64,000 bases of DNA from Monosporascus cannonballus (Eukaryota; Ascomycota; Sordariomycetes; Xylariales), in contig QJNS01000135.1 in the NCBI GenBank assembly GCA_004154925.1, positions 124,001-188,000 on the forward strand, written 5' to 3'. This document shows, piece by piece, positions 26,367 through 36,600 of the stretch; within the stretch, counting starts at the first letter, position 1; every line of letters starts with the position of its first letter. The notes under the pieces are model-generated. The model was not told the origin of the DNA. It worked only from the letters and a program-made list of their open reading frames with translations, and did not search any database. The position numbers and the translations under genes were made by a program.

Positions 26367-26787
26367 TGTAACGAACCTGTCATACATCTACCTGGAGGTA
26401 TGAGCAGCATTCGAAAGGGGTCTTGATTTGCAGGTAATAATAGAGCGAGGAATAATTCAATGATCTGTTCGTTAAAGAGATTTAAAGACTCTTCCCTCAA
26501 TTAGAGAACGGTACAGTTACCTCTTGGTTAAGAGCTTAGATTAATAGCTAAGGAGCGAAAAACTAAATAAGTGCTATATATATAAGAAATCTGAAGTCTT
26601 ATACCTCCTTCCATTCTTCTGGTGTGATACTGATCTTTTGGATTTATTAAATCAGCTAGATCACAGTAATCCATATGATCTAATAGATCAGTTAGATTAC
26701 TCCAAGTCACGTAACTTAAAGTGTGGAACTTTTTCATTTCTACAGCCCTGGGGCCTCTAGAACGGGTCTGCTCGGAGATCCGTAACA
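26367..26787. repeat. Solo LTR E (421 bp), little RIP damage, inside element C
   Basis: The sequence starts TGTAACGAACCTG and ends GATCCGTAACA. It is flanked by perfect 5-bp direct repeats CTTAG, with no internal retroelement sequence, so it is a solo LTR left by LTR-LTR recombination. It has normal CpA and TpG content amid RIP-ravaged DNA. A TATA-like GCTATATATATAAG lies at 26573-26586. Imperfect repeats ATCAGCTAGATCAC and ATCAGTTAGATTAC lie near 26650-26700. Its LTR family differs from those of A-D. The 86-codon frame on - inside it is probably chance. Confidence 0.88.
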
Positions 26788-26792
26788 CTTAG
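26788..26792. repeat. Target-site duplication of solo LTR E, right copy (CTTAG)
   Basis: This is an exact copy of 26362-26366 directly after the LTR end CGTAACA. Confidence 0.85.
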
Positions 26793-27752
26793 TTATTACC
26801 GCCCAATTAAGATATTAAAAAGTTATTTGTTTTTTTTTTTTGGCCATATTATTCTTTTAAGGCGTCCGGCGATTTCCATTACTTTATTTACCCATATATT
26901 ATAAATTTTAAGGAAATCTACTAAAACTAAAATATAAATAATTTTTTTCTGCGTTTATTACCTTTTTTTCGAACAAAAAATAAAATAACGAAAATTTTGT
27001 ATTATCAGCTTATCTTAAATTCCGAAAACATTTAATTACTTTTTTTATTCCGATTATTATATTATTTATATAATATTTAAAAAGATTAACGGAATTATAA
27101 ATATTATTTAAGCCTTCGATAGTATAATAAGTAATAACCATACGTTATATAATGATTTTAAGCTTTTAATATATAACGTAAAATTACTTACGAATTCCTT
27201 TTACGAAAATAACGTTTATTTCGAGTTTATAAGTTATAGATATATTTTATCCGAAGAACTTCTTTTTTGTCCCGTCGAACTTCTCCGGCCAAAATAACGG
27301 CTTCCGTTTAATTCCTATTATTAATTCCGTCGTTCGAACCGTTTTTATAAAATGGCCTAATTACGCTTCCGATTATTATTAAATCGAAAAAAGGTCGGTA
27401 TTCGTAAAGGTTATTATATTCCGAACTTATAACTCAGTAATAAGTTTTTATTAAGTAATTAAACCGTTTTTAAGTTATTCGGCCGTTTATATTAATTCCT
27501 TATTTGCCTTATATTATATTTCTATATACTTACGAAATTGAGTTACTTTTGTTTTATTTTTTTCGAACTGGTAATTTATGCGTTACTTTATAGCTGCCAT
27601 CGAATTTGTTAGGGTTTTCGTCATAACGCTAAATATCCTTTATAACTTTAAATCGATAAGAACCCTTTATTAGGCCCTGTAAGGAACGTTCGAAAATCTT
27701 AACATTTAATCTCGAACGTTTTTTGCTTTATTAAATAATAAACTAGAAAATA

Positions 27753-27939
27753 TATAAAAAACTTCACCTAAGCAGTTTAAAATCAGTTGCTAATAAAGGT
27801 TTATTTTCTAGTTAAAGGAAAAAAAAGGGAAAATAAAAATATAATTGTATATATTCGCATATAAAGCGCTGCGCTAGTGTTGCTTGGTATCGGCGTTTGT
27901 CCGGTGCTCTATAGTCTGGCTCCATACAGCCCCATCACA
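27753..27939 (-). repeat. 5' LTR of element C (187 bp)
   Basis: It aligns over its whole length with 13779-13965. Its left end is RIP-altered (TATAAAAAAC against TGTAAAAGGC) and its right end keeps CACA. Confidence 0.88.
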
Positions 27940-27944
27940 TTATT
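27940..27944. repeat. Target-site duplication of element C, right copy (TTATT)
   Basis: This is an exact copy of 13774-13778 following the right LTR. Confidence 0.8.
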
Positions 27945-28870
27945 TTAACTTTTTAAATAATACAAAAATTAAATAAATAACCGTTAATAACTTATAAGAA
28001 AGTAAAATAACCGTAATACTTTACAATAATTAATATTTAAAGTTTTATAGTTTTAATATATAACTTTTAATATATAAATAATTAAATATTTATTTAAATC
28101 TTATTAAAATTTAACGTTTATTTATATCGAACGTTAATTTTATAAATTCGAACGTTCGTATTAAATTTCAATTTATTTTTTAAAATAATTAATTCTTTTA
28201 AACTTTAAACGTTTAATATATTTAATAATAATTAAAATAAACGAATTAATTCATAAAAGCATTAACTTTGACGAATATCTGTTTTTGAACAATATTTCTA
28301 AATTCTTTTTATTATATATTTTAAAATTTTTTGGAGATTTCGAATAATTTAAATTATTTAAATTATATTCGTCAATTATTTTATTTTGGAATTAATAAAT
28401 TTTAAAAAAATGGGTATCCTTAATAAAAATAATATTTGAATTACGTTAAAATTAATATATATCTAAAGTATATTAACTTTCGTATTAAGCTAAAATCCGA
28501 AAATATTATATTTTTCAAAGTTTTTTTTAACAAGTATAGGTAAAAATACGTTTGAAAAAAAATTCGTTAAAATTTATTAACCAAGTAATTACAGTTTTAA
28601 AAATCATACAAAAATTAAACGTTTTAAAATAATTAAAAAATATAATAATTCAGTAATACATATACTACCGTAAAAACGATAACGAAATTCCGAATAATTT
28701 TAATAAAACGTAAATAATAAATATATTAAAATATGGTTCAAAAATAGGAACCGGATTTATAATTATAAAACCTTGATATTATATACAAATGTATATAACT
28801 GAAAAAGAAATATATTAAAAGTTATCTGACCTTTAAAAGGTTTTTATAAAAGATTAAGATGGTAAACCCT
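27945..28870. other. AT-rich RIP-type DNA up to the composition boundary
   Basis: The composition is the same as in the retroelements. No peptide or LTR is recognised. AT-rich sequence stops abruptly near 28870-28910, where normal mixed composition begins. Confidence 0.5.
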
Positions 28871-28910
28871 CCTTAAATATAGATTAAAAAAACAATGGTA
28901 GCCAAGAGAT

Positions 28911-30920
28911 AAGAATACCGGAGTGGCCGAAACTATTTCCACTAGTCGGTTAGCTAACTAAGCCATGGCGCTGCTAGGTTCAACATCGAGTCTAGGGGGA
29001 AATGAACTGGTCAATGGCGGCCTCGAGTGCATAACAGAGACGAGTGATGCAGCACCAGAGCAGGCGAACCTGACAACTTAAATAGATTCGGGAGGACGAA
29101 AAGGGTGGGGAATGTGAAGCGCCAAGTTGGCAACTCCATGGCGGCAACAGGCGCCAAGCCTCAGCAGCCGCTTGCAGGGAAGGGGGTGAGAAGAGGGTGA
29201 ACGAAGGATACAGAGGGGGGCGCGGAAAAGGAGTGGGGTGGCTGGGGGCAGGAAAAGTGGGTAGGCCGATTCCGTTTTTCCTGCAGACTGCCGTGTACAG
29301 AGACCGAAACGGAGACGCTCGGCGCTTAGCGATACGGAGGCGGCCGGACTGGTGGACCCACCCAAACGGAGAAGTGGAGACGATGTGTCAGCAAGGACGC
29401 CCGTAGAAAAGGATTGATTTTGTATTTCGCTCGGTCGTTCTTTCTTTAAGCTTTCCGCTTACTTCACCTCTCATAAGAAATGGTTGTCCTTCATGCTTAA
29501 ATGCAAGCTGTGTGGAAGACGTTGCTATGGGTGGGCTGCGCATCCAGGCTGTTCTCAGTAAGCTCCCATTGGATGGTCGTGATTGCGAAGTCCTTTCTCC
29601 TCGAGATAGATTCCCCGAGAAAGTCCAGCGGCTCTCCCGAAGAATGTTCCGTCTGAGTCTTTCCCGATAGCATCCACCCCAGCCATGCCCATTCCTTCAA
29701 TGTAAGGCGTCATGTAGATCCATTTTGTCTTCTGGATACGCTTAGGCAGCCCGCTCAACTGCTTCGTCTGTACCAATCCGTGATCTCGATACATCGGGTC
29801 CCGCTATCGCGATCTTTTGATACGACATCAGTGCGATCGTCAAGCGTAACTGTGACTGTCGTGCTGTTGAGACGACAATCAGCCGGCTGGTGGAAAACCA
29901 AACCCAGGTAGTATCCCGGCAGGAATGTTGTTATGCTGCAAGACTCCCCATTGGGACTTTTGAACTAGAACCGGCAGTCAACCTTACTTTACCTATTTCT
30001 CCTCCACCAACGGACGCCTGCAGTGGTCAAATATCGTCAAATCGCTAGAAATCAGACTTACCAAACTTGCGGCTCAGCTCAGGTCGCGTTACGACAGTAG
30101 CACTCATCGTGGAAACAGGAAGACTGAAGTCAGGTAGCGGATTGGCTGGTGATTACTGTACACTCAAGTGTTTTAAATCTCTCAAACATTGAGGGGTGGG
30201 TGATCAAGTGGTCGGCGATTAACTACGATCCCAAACCACAGAGTCTTGCATCCAATGCCCAGCTTTCCAATACTGCTTGCAGGTTTGTGAAGTGAACATG
30301 CATCATGCATATACTTGGGCCACGGTTAAATTGACCAGTGTCAGCGGCATTTGTCAAGCCAACTGCTTATGCCCCAGCCACCTTGACGATCCCGCAATTC
30401 TGTGTCATTGCCAACTGAGCGCAATGTTCCCCCTCTACATGTAGTCATGCCTCGCAGAACATCGTCGCGGCAACCCAGGGGAGATGGGTACGACATAAGA
30501 CTACCAGCGTCGGAATTCTTCCCACAGCCCTTCATCAGTGAGAATTCGTCGAGAAACCTACCATGGTGCACGCAGTGATGATATACACGAGGTCATATAA
30601 AGCTCCGGAAGAACCAAACAAGGACCTTGTAGTAAGACGACGATATATGCCACCTCCAGACGCCGAGGAAGCCCTCGACAACAGGAATCAGGAGAGAACC
30701 AGCAACGGGGGAAAGGGTTTGCCGCTCTCCGAGGGCGGCAAGAGGGCAGAGAGGACAGCCAAACCGAAACGCCATCACATGTAGGGTCTCGAAATAATCA
30801 AAGAGGCACCATCAGCTCCCCGTTGGGAAACGGAGCTGTCGATGGCGTTTGGAATCCTTTCCAAATACTGACGTAACCGTCCACCTTAGCTCGGCGATGC
30901 AGGACGACCTAGACGTTGAG
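28911..30920. other. Gene-poor stretch right of the AT block, no confident gene
   Basis: The composition is normal and the longest frames are under 100 codons on both strands. On -, about 29735-29940 gives a Cys-containing peptide (GYYLGLVF, DCRLNSTTVTVTLDD, RCIEITDWY) ending in a stop. The next - frames (29497-29794) continue with protein-like composition, so a decayed or multi-exon gene is possible. I cannot assign it. Confidence 0.3.
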
Positions 30921-31369
30921 TTACCCTTGAAAGGCTTTCTCGTTATCGTCGCCTGGGTGACTTCTCAGGTGCTAGAGAACTCTTCAGCCGAGAGTTGCAG
31001 GACCATCTGGACAAGCCGTATGTGCTGATTCAATGGGCTGAGATCCTTAAGGGACAAGGCGATTACAAAGCCATGTTGGAAATCGATCCATGGCCGATAC
31101 GAAATCTGGAGCATATGGCCGCCAAAGCAAAAGAGGCTAAGCTTCTAGTAGTGTATTAGGAGCTCATACAACTGGTGGCAAAAGAGCGGGGATTGAGGAG
31201 TTCAAGCGAAGATTGGGACGTAGTCCCGGATGCTTTACATTTGGTTTATGACCTAATAATAAACAACCACATTCACATTAGGTTAGAGGCTGACCGTCAG
31301 TGCGATACCAAACCAGTCCTTCCTAATCTCCGTCTATCTGTGGATTCCCTGGCTCCATGCCGCCCTTAG
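30921..31369 (+). pseudogene. TPR-like gene fragment with an in-frame TAG
   Basis: One + frame runs from about 30921 to a TAA/TAG stop at 31369 with a single internal TAG at 31157-31159. Before the stop it reads RYRRLGDFSGARELFSRELQ, DKPYVLIQWAEILKGQGDY and KAMLEIDPWPIRNLEHMAAK, which has the spacing of tetratricopeptide helices. After it come ELIQLVAKERGLRSSSEDWD and VVPDALHLVYDLI. No start codon or upstream exon is evident, so this is a fragment. The TAG could be a mutated Gln codon (CAG in CpA context). The repeat assignment rests on pattern only. Confidence 0.4.
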
Positions 31370-31559
31370 GCAATGTATCACAAGCGTTGGGAACGTATAT
31401 TCCCTTAACGGGCATGTTTACCAGCGCGATTAGGTTACCATTACAATCATAGCACAGGAGATATCTACATCAATCTCTATAAAGTCGAACGTTTCTTTAG
31501 GCGGATTACCTAACGCGTTCCTATCGAGCGCTTGGTATTCCGCTAAGGGGCGATTTAAC

Positions 31560-33634
31560 CACTTTTTATGTAATTTGGATGTCGCCTCCTTTTCAGTCGA
31601 ATAAAAGTTTCATCACTCCTCCCCCCTCCCCCAGTAATTCCCTGCTGCTGCTGTGACCATACCTTCTAGAATCTGGGGCTCGTTCCCTTTCCGGTCGAGT
31701 AAAGGCCTTATAATTTCTTGACCGAATAACTTCGCGATTTGGACTATCGCTTTTTCTGTAATCTGGACGTCGCTCCTTTTCTGGTCGAGCAAAAGCTTCA
31801 TCACTGCTTTTCCGCTCTCCCGATTTCCTGCTGCTGCTATAACCACACTTCCTGTAATCTGTATCTCGTTTCCTTTCTGGTCGAACAAAAGCCTTATTAT
31901 TGCTTCTCCTCTCCCCCGATTCATTGCTGCTGCTCTAACCACACCTTCTGGAATCTGGACGTCATTCCCTCTTCGGTCGAGCAGAAGCCTCATTACTTCC
32001 TCATCAAATGATCCCGCGATCCTAAGCACTCCTTTCTCGGTGGTCCGTACGAAATCCCCTTTGTGTGCCAGTATATCTACCATCACCCCCACCTTATCTG
32101 CCTTCCAAGAATGGCCTCGGCCTCGATATGTAGATGCTAGGTTTGCCATGCTGCTTATTGTGTCTGGATGGTCGGCTCCTTGTACCTGCTTTCTCGTTTG
32201 TATCACTCGTTCAAACAACGTCTCTGCCTCCTCCCACCGCTTCATCGACTTGTATATCAGCGCGAGCTTATCCTTGGCTATTAGCGTACGCGGATGCTCT
32301 TTCCCAAGCTCCCTCTCATAGGCTTCTACGATTTCTCGAAGCCTCCCTTCTGCCTTTTCATGCTTCCAATATTAACGCTGCATTCCATAACCTGGTGAGC
32401 TTGTCCAAATGGCCTCCCTGTTTTCCGTTCGAGCGCTTAGGCACCAGACCGTGCATCAACGCTTCGTATTCTCCTCGACCTTGCAACTTCCCCAGGGACC
32501 TCTCCCAGACCCAGATAAGGAGAAAGTCGTGCGGAGTATTTGTCTCCGTCCTGATATCCTTCGGAACAGCCATCAGGATGACAGAAAAGTAATCTTTACA
32601 CGGCCTGATGATCATAGGCCTCGACCCACGTCTTCACAGATACCTCCCCGCCTAGCAGGAACTTGACAAGCCGTTGGAAGAGCAGTTCCCATGGAATCTC
32701 GTAGTTAGGCAATATGCCAGAACCATTAAGATCGTCAGAAGCCATGCCAAGTAAGGCGAATATTCTGTCATGACGCTCGGTAGCCTCGTGGGTATGGTAC
32801 ATGTCGATCAGCTCCCCTAGAGAACGCATGCCGAGGGAGAATCTGCCTGACGACATCGCCGTTCTCCTTGGCCGGAAAATTGCTTCCTTTATGAGGTAAG
32901 TTGCGGCGCGGACCTGATTCTGCGACCCCCAGAGAAGTGATTGCAGGCCCGAGCAAAACACGAATCCGTCGATTTCTGTGGATCCACACTTAATCAGAAC
33001 ATTTCGAGCAGCGGCAGCCTCCTGAAGTATCTGGATTTACATATTAGCAACTTTTGCCGAGTACTGTATGTTGCTCACGTACCAGGATGCGCTTAAACCA
33101 CGGCCGTTGAAGTAGTGAATGGATTGCTTGCTTAGTCTGTTGGTTGACCGAGGGCTTGGTAGGCTTCTCAATTGCAGCAACACGTATTTTCTCAAGCGCT
33201 TCATCGCTACTAGCTGCCGGTTCTCCGAGCCAAACGATGACCCGGTTTGCTCTGCTATAGATCTCTGCCATATACCTAATTTGTTGTCCCCGTTCTCCAT
33301 TGTCGTCCTGATTTATGCAAATAGCATCTATTCATATGATCCGTTCCAAAAAGCGATTTCGGAGATGCAACAGCGCTGCATGGAGGTTTGCTGTGACGCG
33401 CAAGGAACACCCGTCCATTGAGATAGAGCAATCCTTGCCTGAGCTGCCCCATACGTAGGATAGAGCCTCGTACAGCTGAGTCTCATTGCCTGATTCGTGT
33501 AGAGGGTAGTCGAAGAGCCGGCATTGTATACGGGCGTTTTCGTCTTTATGCGGCATCAGGCAAAACAAGCGAATACCGCCAGGCGACAAGAGAGAATAAC
33601 AGTACGGATTCTTTACGAACGCCGTCAGCATCAT
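31560..33634 (-). pseudogene. HET-domain / TPR / C-terminal-repeat protein, pseudogene
   Basis: This gene is of the heterokaryon-incompatibility type, a family of fungal non-self recognition proteins that trigger cell death. From 33634 the first 100 codons include YEALSYVWG (residues 54-62), the HET start motif. TGA at 33332-33334 replaces the Trp before IDAICINQDDNGERGQQIR. The frame continues through MAEIYSRANRVIVWLGEP to RPWFKRI. A 52-bp intron (33031-33082, GTACGT...CAG, branch-like GCTAAT) leads to LQEAAAARNVL. The HET end (ERHDRIFALLGMA) follows, then a frameshift near 32600, another near 32360, kinesin-light-chain-like TPRs (MKRWEEAETLFERVIQTRKQ) and about five 30-odd-residue repeats of the type LLLDQKGNDVQIT. 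A third frameshift lies in a G/C homopolymer near 31620. One nonsense and three frameshifts show it is dead. Confidence 0.85.
33031..33082 (-). other. Intron within the HET pseudogene
   Basis: GTACGTGAGC at the 5' end (33082 downward) and AAATCCAG at the 3' end join RPWFKRIL to ILQEAAAARN, the point where HET domains have the conserved R.W..QE segment. Length is 52 bp, and a branch-like GCTAATA precedes the acceptor. Confidence 0.7.
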
Positions 33635-36600
33635 TCTGGAATGTTATGGGAGAGTGGAAAGGCATGGTCCCACCTCGTCTTGCTCCTTCGGGCTTTGGAC
33701 GCGCCTCTGTGTCTGTGTGCTGCCGGAGAATTTGTGTCGTCGCTAGTATTCCCATTCCCGGTTGACCTAGTGGCGTCGTTCCTACAGGGTTTGCTTAGCG
33801 GCATCGCCTCATGCGCTTCCACTGAGGGGCCTTCGTCGTCTCGGAGAGTGTTGGAGACTTCGTCCCCAAGTTCGTTGTGGGGTACAGTGGAACTATGTGT
33901 CCTGGCTTGCACTGGCGCTTTAGGTATTTGGTAGACCGGGAGAGCAACAGGGGATACACAGGGCGCATATTCGGTAGTCGGCCCAAACTGTTCATCTGCT
34001 AGGCGTTCGACGGGGACGGTAACATCCGGACTTCGATGATGAGTCAGGTCGGCGGTGTTCGAAGTTGCCGTATCGGGTTCGAGCCCTGACAAACACGGGC
34101 GAGGCGGGGGGCAGTTTGGTCGATGCCCGCAATTCTGCGCCTCCGGCATTTCCTCCCTTCGTCTTTGGCTTCCCCTTATGTTCCAATGCTAAAAGAAAAG
34201 AGTATTGTGCTAAAGTTTGAAAGAGTTGATACCAAGTGCTCGTCGCAGCCGGCGCAACTGCGAGAGGAATTTCGCATGTATGAAGTCTGATGTCGTTGTT
34301 GGAGAACGGGGGTCTGGGCTCGTGCGAGCAGTTGGGCACGCCACATCACGGCGCATCTACGGCCAATCATCTCCGCCTGTTAATTTAGGCTGGCAACATC
34401 GTGGCTGTGGTGAAATGATCTGGGTCCATCTCGAAGCAAAGGATACCAGTCTGATCGCGCAGCCTCCGGAGAGACGAAACAGGTACTGCAGTCCCGTTGG
34501 TTGAGCCCCAGACGATCGCATTCGTTCGGTGCCAGGAGATATCGACGCTCTTCGAAACAGAGGGACATATGGAAACGGCAACAGAGTCAGGTACCCATCT
34601 CACAGTAATTTTTGTTACGGCAAGCCGACTTATCGGTTCAATGCAGTCGTCTCCGTACTTCCATTCGGCCCGTAAAAGATGGGCGACGACGGGTACGGAC
34701 GAGTCCCGGCCCGGCAACGGGTGGCTCCGGCCACCTACCAATAAGCCCACAGCCGATCAACGGAACAATTAACTTACGGCGGACCATCCTCCCTAAAGTT
34801 ACGGCCTCGTGTGACCGATAGCAAGCGCGACGTTACTTTATCGGCAGAATTCGCGATGGAAGATACATCGAGGAAAGCCATTATATCCACCCAAAAGCAG
34901 CTTCCGGAGGCCCCAGACTCTGAATCAATAAAAGGGCGATGGAGGCTTACTAGGGAACCGGGAGTTTCAGCGTCTTTCGTAGTTCCATGGCCCCCTTTTA
35001 GCAAGGCGAACAAAAGAGAGAGCTAGGTGAATGGACTTGGAACGCGGATAAACCGAGATGGTGGCGCGAGAAGTCCACTGGGTCAATCATTTAGGCACCT
35101 ACCACTGATGATTTTCTCTAACTCTTCCCCCCATAACAAAGACACCTAGCTACTTCCCTAGTTAGATTGCGTCCAAGACCGTTTTTCTTCTCTTGATAAC
35201 TATTATATAGTTCCATCGAATACATCCTCACTTATCTCTCGTTACCGTCAGGAATCACCACCGTCACGGCGCGGGCGGATGCTGACTGTGACGATAATCC
35301 GCCCGTAGCCCAAGAGCAGAGCAGTAAAGACCAAATTAATTCTTAACCTGCAAACGGCGTCAATCTGGCATAGGCATCCCTAAATGCCGAGTCCCTTAAT
35401 GCTACATCATTAACGGCTTTAAAAGTTCCTTGTCCCCCATTCCAGTAGCTTTGATAGCCTAATATGCCTATCGGCAAGAAGCTGGAGGTGGCAGGCGGGA
35501 ACCTAGGAACTGGGAATGGAAACTCAGAAGAATTGGAAACGGCAACCAGGGCGCCGGAAACGGCGTACTGAGGGCTTATAATTGCGGGTCTCGTGGCAAA
35601 AAAAAAGGCTATCAAGCGTAATTATGTTACCAGAAGTTGCGTTTATGGCGGAACTACTAGAGCTCCGTGTGCATCGCATCGGCAAAGCCTGGCGTGCATT
35701 TTTCCAATCTACCGCAACCTAGTTTGAAGCCGGCGCTACCGTCTTGTCGTCCGGCCGGAAAGGCGACGGCCTTTACCAGTGCTAGTGCAATAAATGCAAA
35801 GATGCATTAAAGGGGGGCTATAGGAGAGAGAAAAGACAAACACACCGCAAGCCGCCATCCCAATGCATGCCGTTGTAGGTTTTATCTACGGGTGACATGT
35901 TTTCCGCAAGGCTCCTGCGGCTGCTCTAAACACTGGTTGCCGTTCGCAGTCGCGCTTGCTTGACTGCATTTCTCGCGGCACTCGCGGTCCTTGGAAAGAA
36001 AATGGGCCCAGTCCCCGGCCGCTCGGCCATGGCAAACCAAGAGCCGAGACGCCAGCGTCTGCGTCGACAAGGCGTCCTCCGAACTGAGCAGTGGCCTGGC
36101 CCATGGCCCTGATGCAGCCCAAGAGGGATGGCGTGATAGATCCAGAAAAGAGTCAGTTACCAAGGGCTTGTCATGAGGTATGAAAGAACATGCTGGCATC
36201 GACGAGGACGGGACCCCCGCGTTAAGTTCGTTCAGGCGGCCGGGCCGGAAGGGGAACCTGCCAAGACAAAAGGGGGAATCTTCGACGCCGTGCTCTCGAA
36301 GGGAAATGGGGTCCGACGCCAGGCCCAGCCGATTGGGTATCATTGCATCATTAGCAAATGAGGGGTTCATCCTCTTTTTTTAATGACGTGCATAGGATTT
36401 GCGGGCCTAGCGGCTTTGAAAAGGAAACCGGGTGCTTGCACCAAGTAAACGTCCTTACCAAGTACACACGACGACTTCGGATCCTGAGTTGCAGAGTACG
36501 TGGATACTCAAGCCCGTATGTATGGCTGTATGAATGAATGGGTGCATCTATAGGAGGTACCTAGTAATAACTAATAACAGCCTCTTCCAATTTGGAGCCA

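Larger units (their letters stand above)
24677..27752 (-). pseudogene. Right internal part of element C (RT and gag remnants)
   Basis: The - strand around 24780-24930 reads VIPFGLYRASVTF, then RYVNGVLKKYFDVFYLAYMD and NILIFFPDLG. This is the Ty3/gypsy reverse transcriptase core with YMDD changed to YMDN at 24819-24830. Gag and protease should lie between here and the 5' LTR at 27753, interrupted by solo LTR E. They are too mutated for me to delimit. Confidence 0.75.
13779..27939 (-). mobile_element. Element C: RIP-degraded Ty3/gypsy retrotransposon split by two younger insertions
   Basis: LTRs of 187 bp at 13779-13965 and 27753-27939 flank the element, and the 5-bp TSD TTATT is present at 13774-13778 and 27940-27944. 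Terminal bases are TG at the left and CA at both right ends. Removing element D with one TSD copy (6876 bp) and solo LTR E with one TSD copy (426 bp) leaves about 6.86 kb, a normal gypsy length. That independently supports the nesting. Pol is on the - strand. Confidence 0.9.

Noticed and set aside
26528..26788. 86-codon - strand frame inside solo LTR E
   Set aside because: It lies wholly within an LTR and ends at the LTR border; no domain, so most likely chance.
1..28870. Idea that the AT-rich block is a centromere, mitochondrial insertion or bacterial DNA
   Set aside because: LTR pairs with target duplications and gypsy pol motifs explain nearly all of it; no mitochondrial genes or tandem satellite seen.
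34060..34100. GGTTCGAGCC, looks like a tRNA B-box
   Set aside because: No matching A-box, acceptor stem or anticodon arm at suitable distance.
33631..34149. 172-codon - strand frame upstream of the HET pseudogene
   Set aside because: Pro/Ser/Thr-rich, no recognisable domain, overlaps other frames of similar length; close to the longest frame expected by chance here.
35882..36370. 162-codon - strand frame with C-terminal cysteines
   Set aside because: No signal peptide, no family resemblance, competing + strand frames; not supportable.
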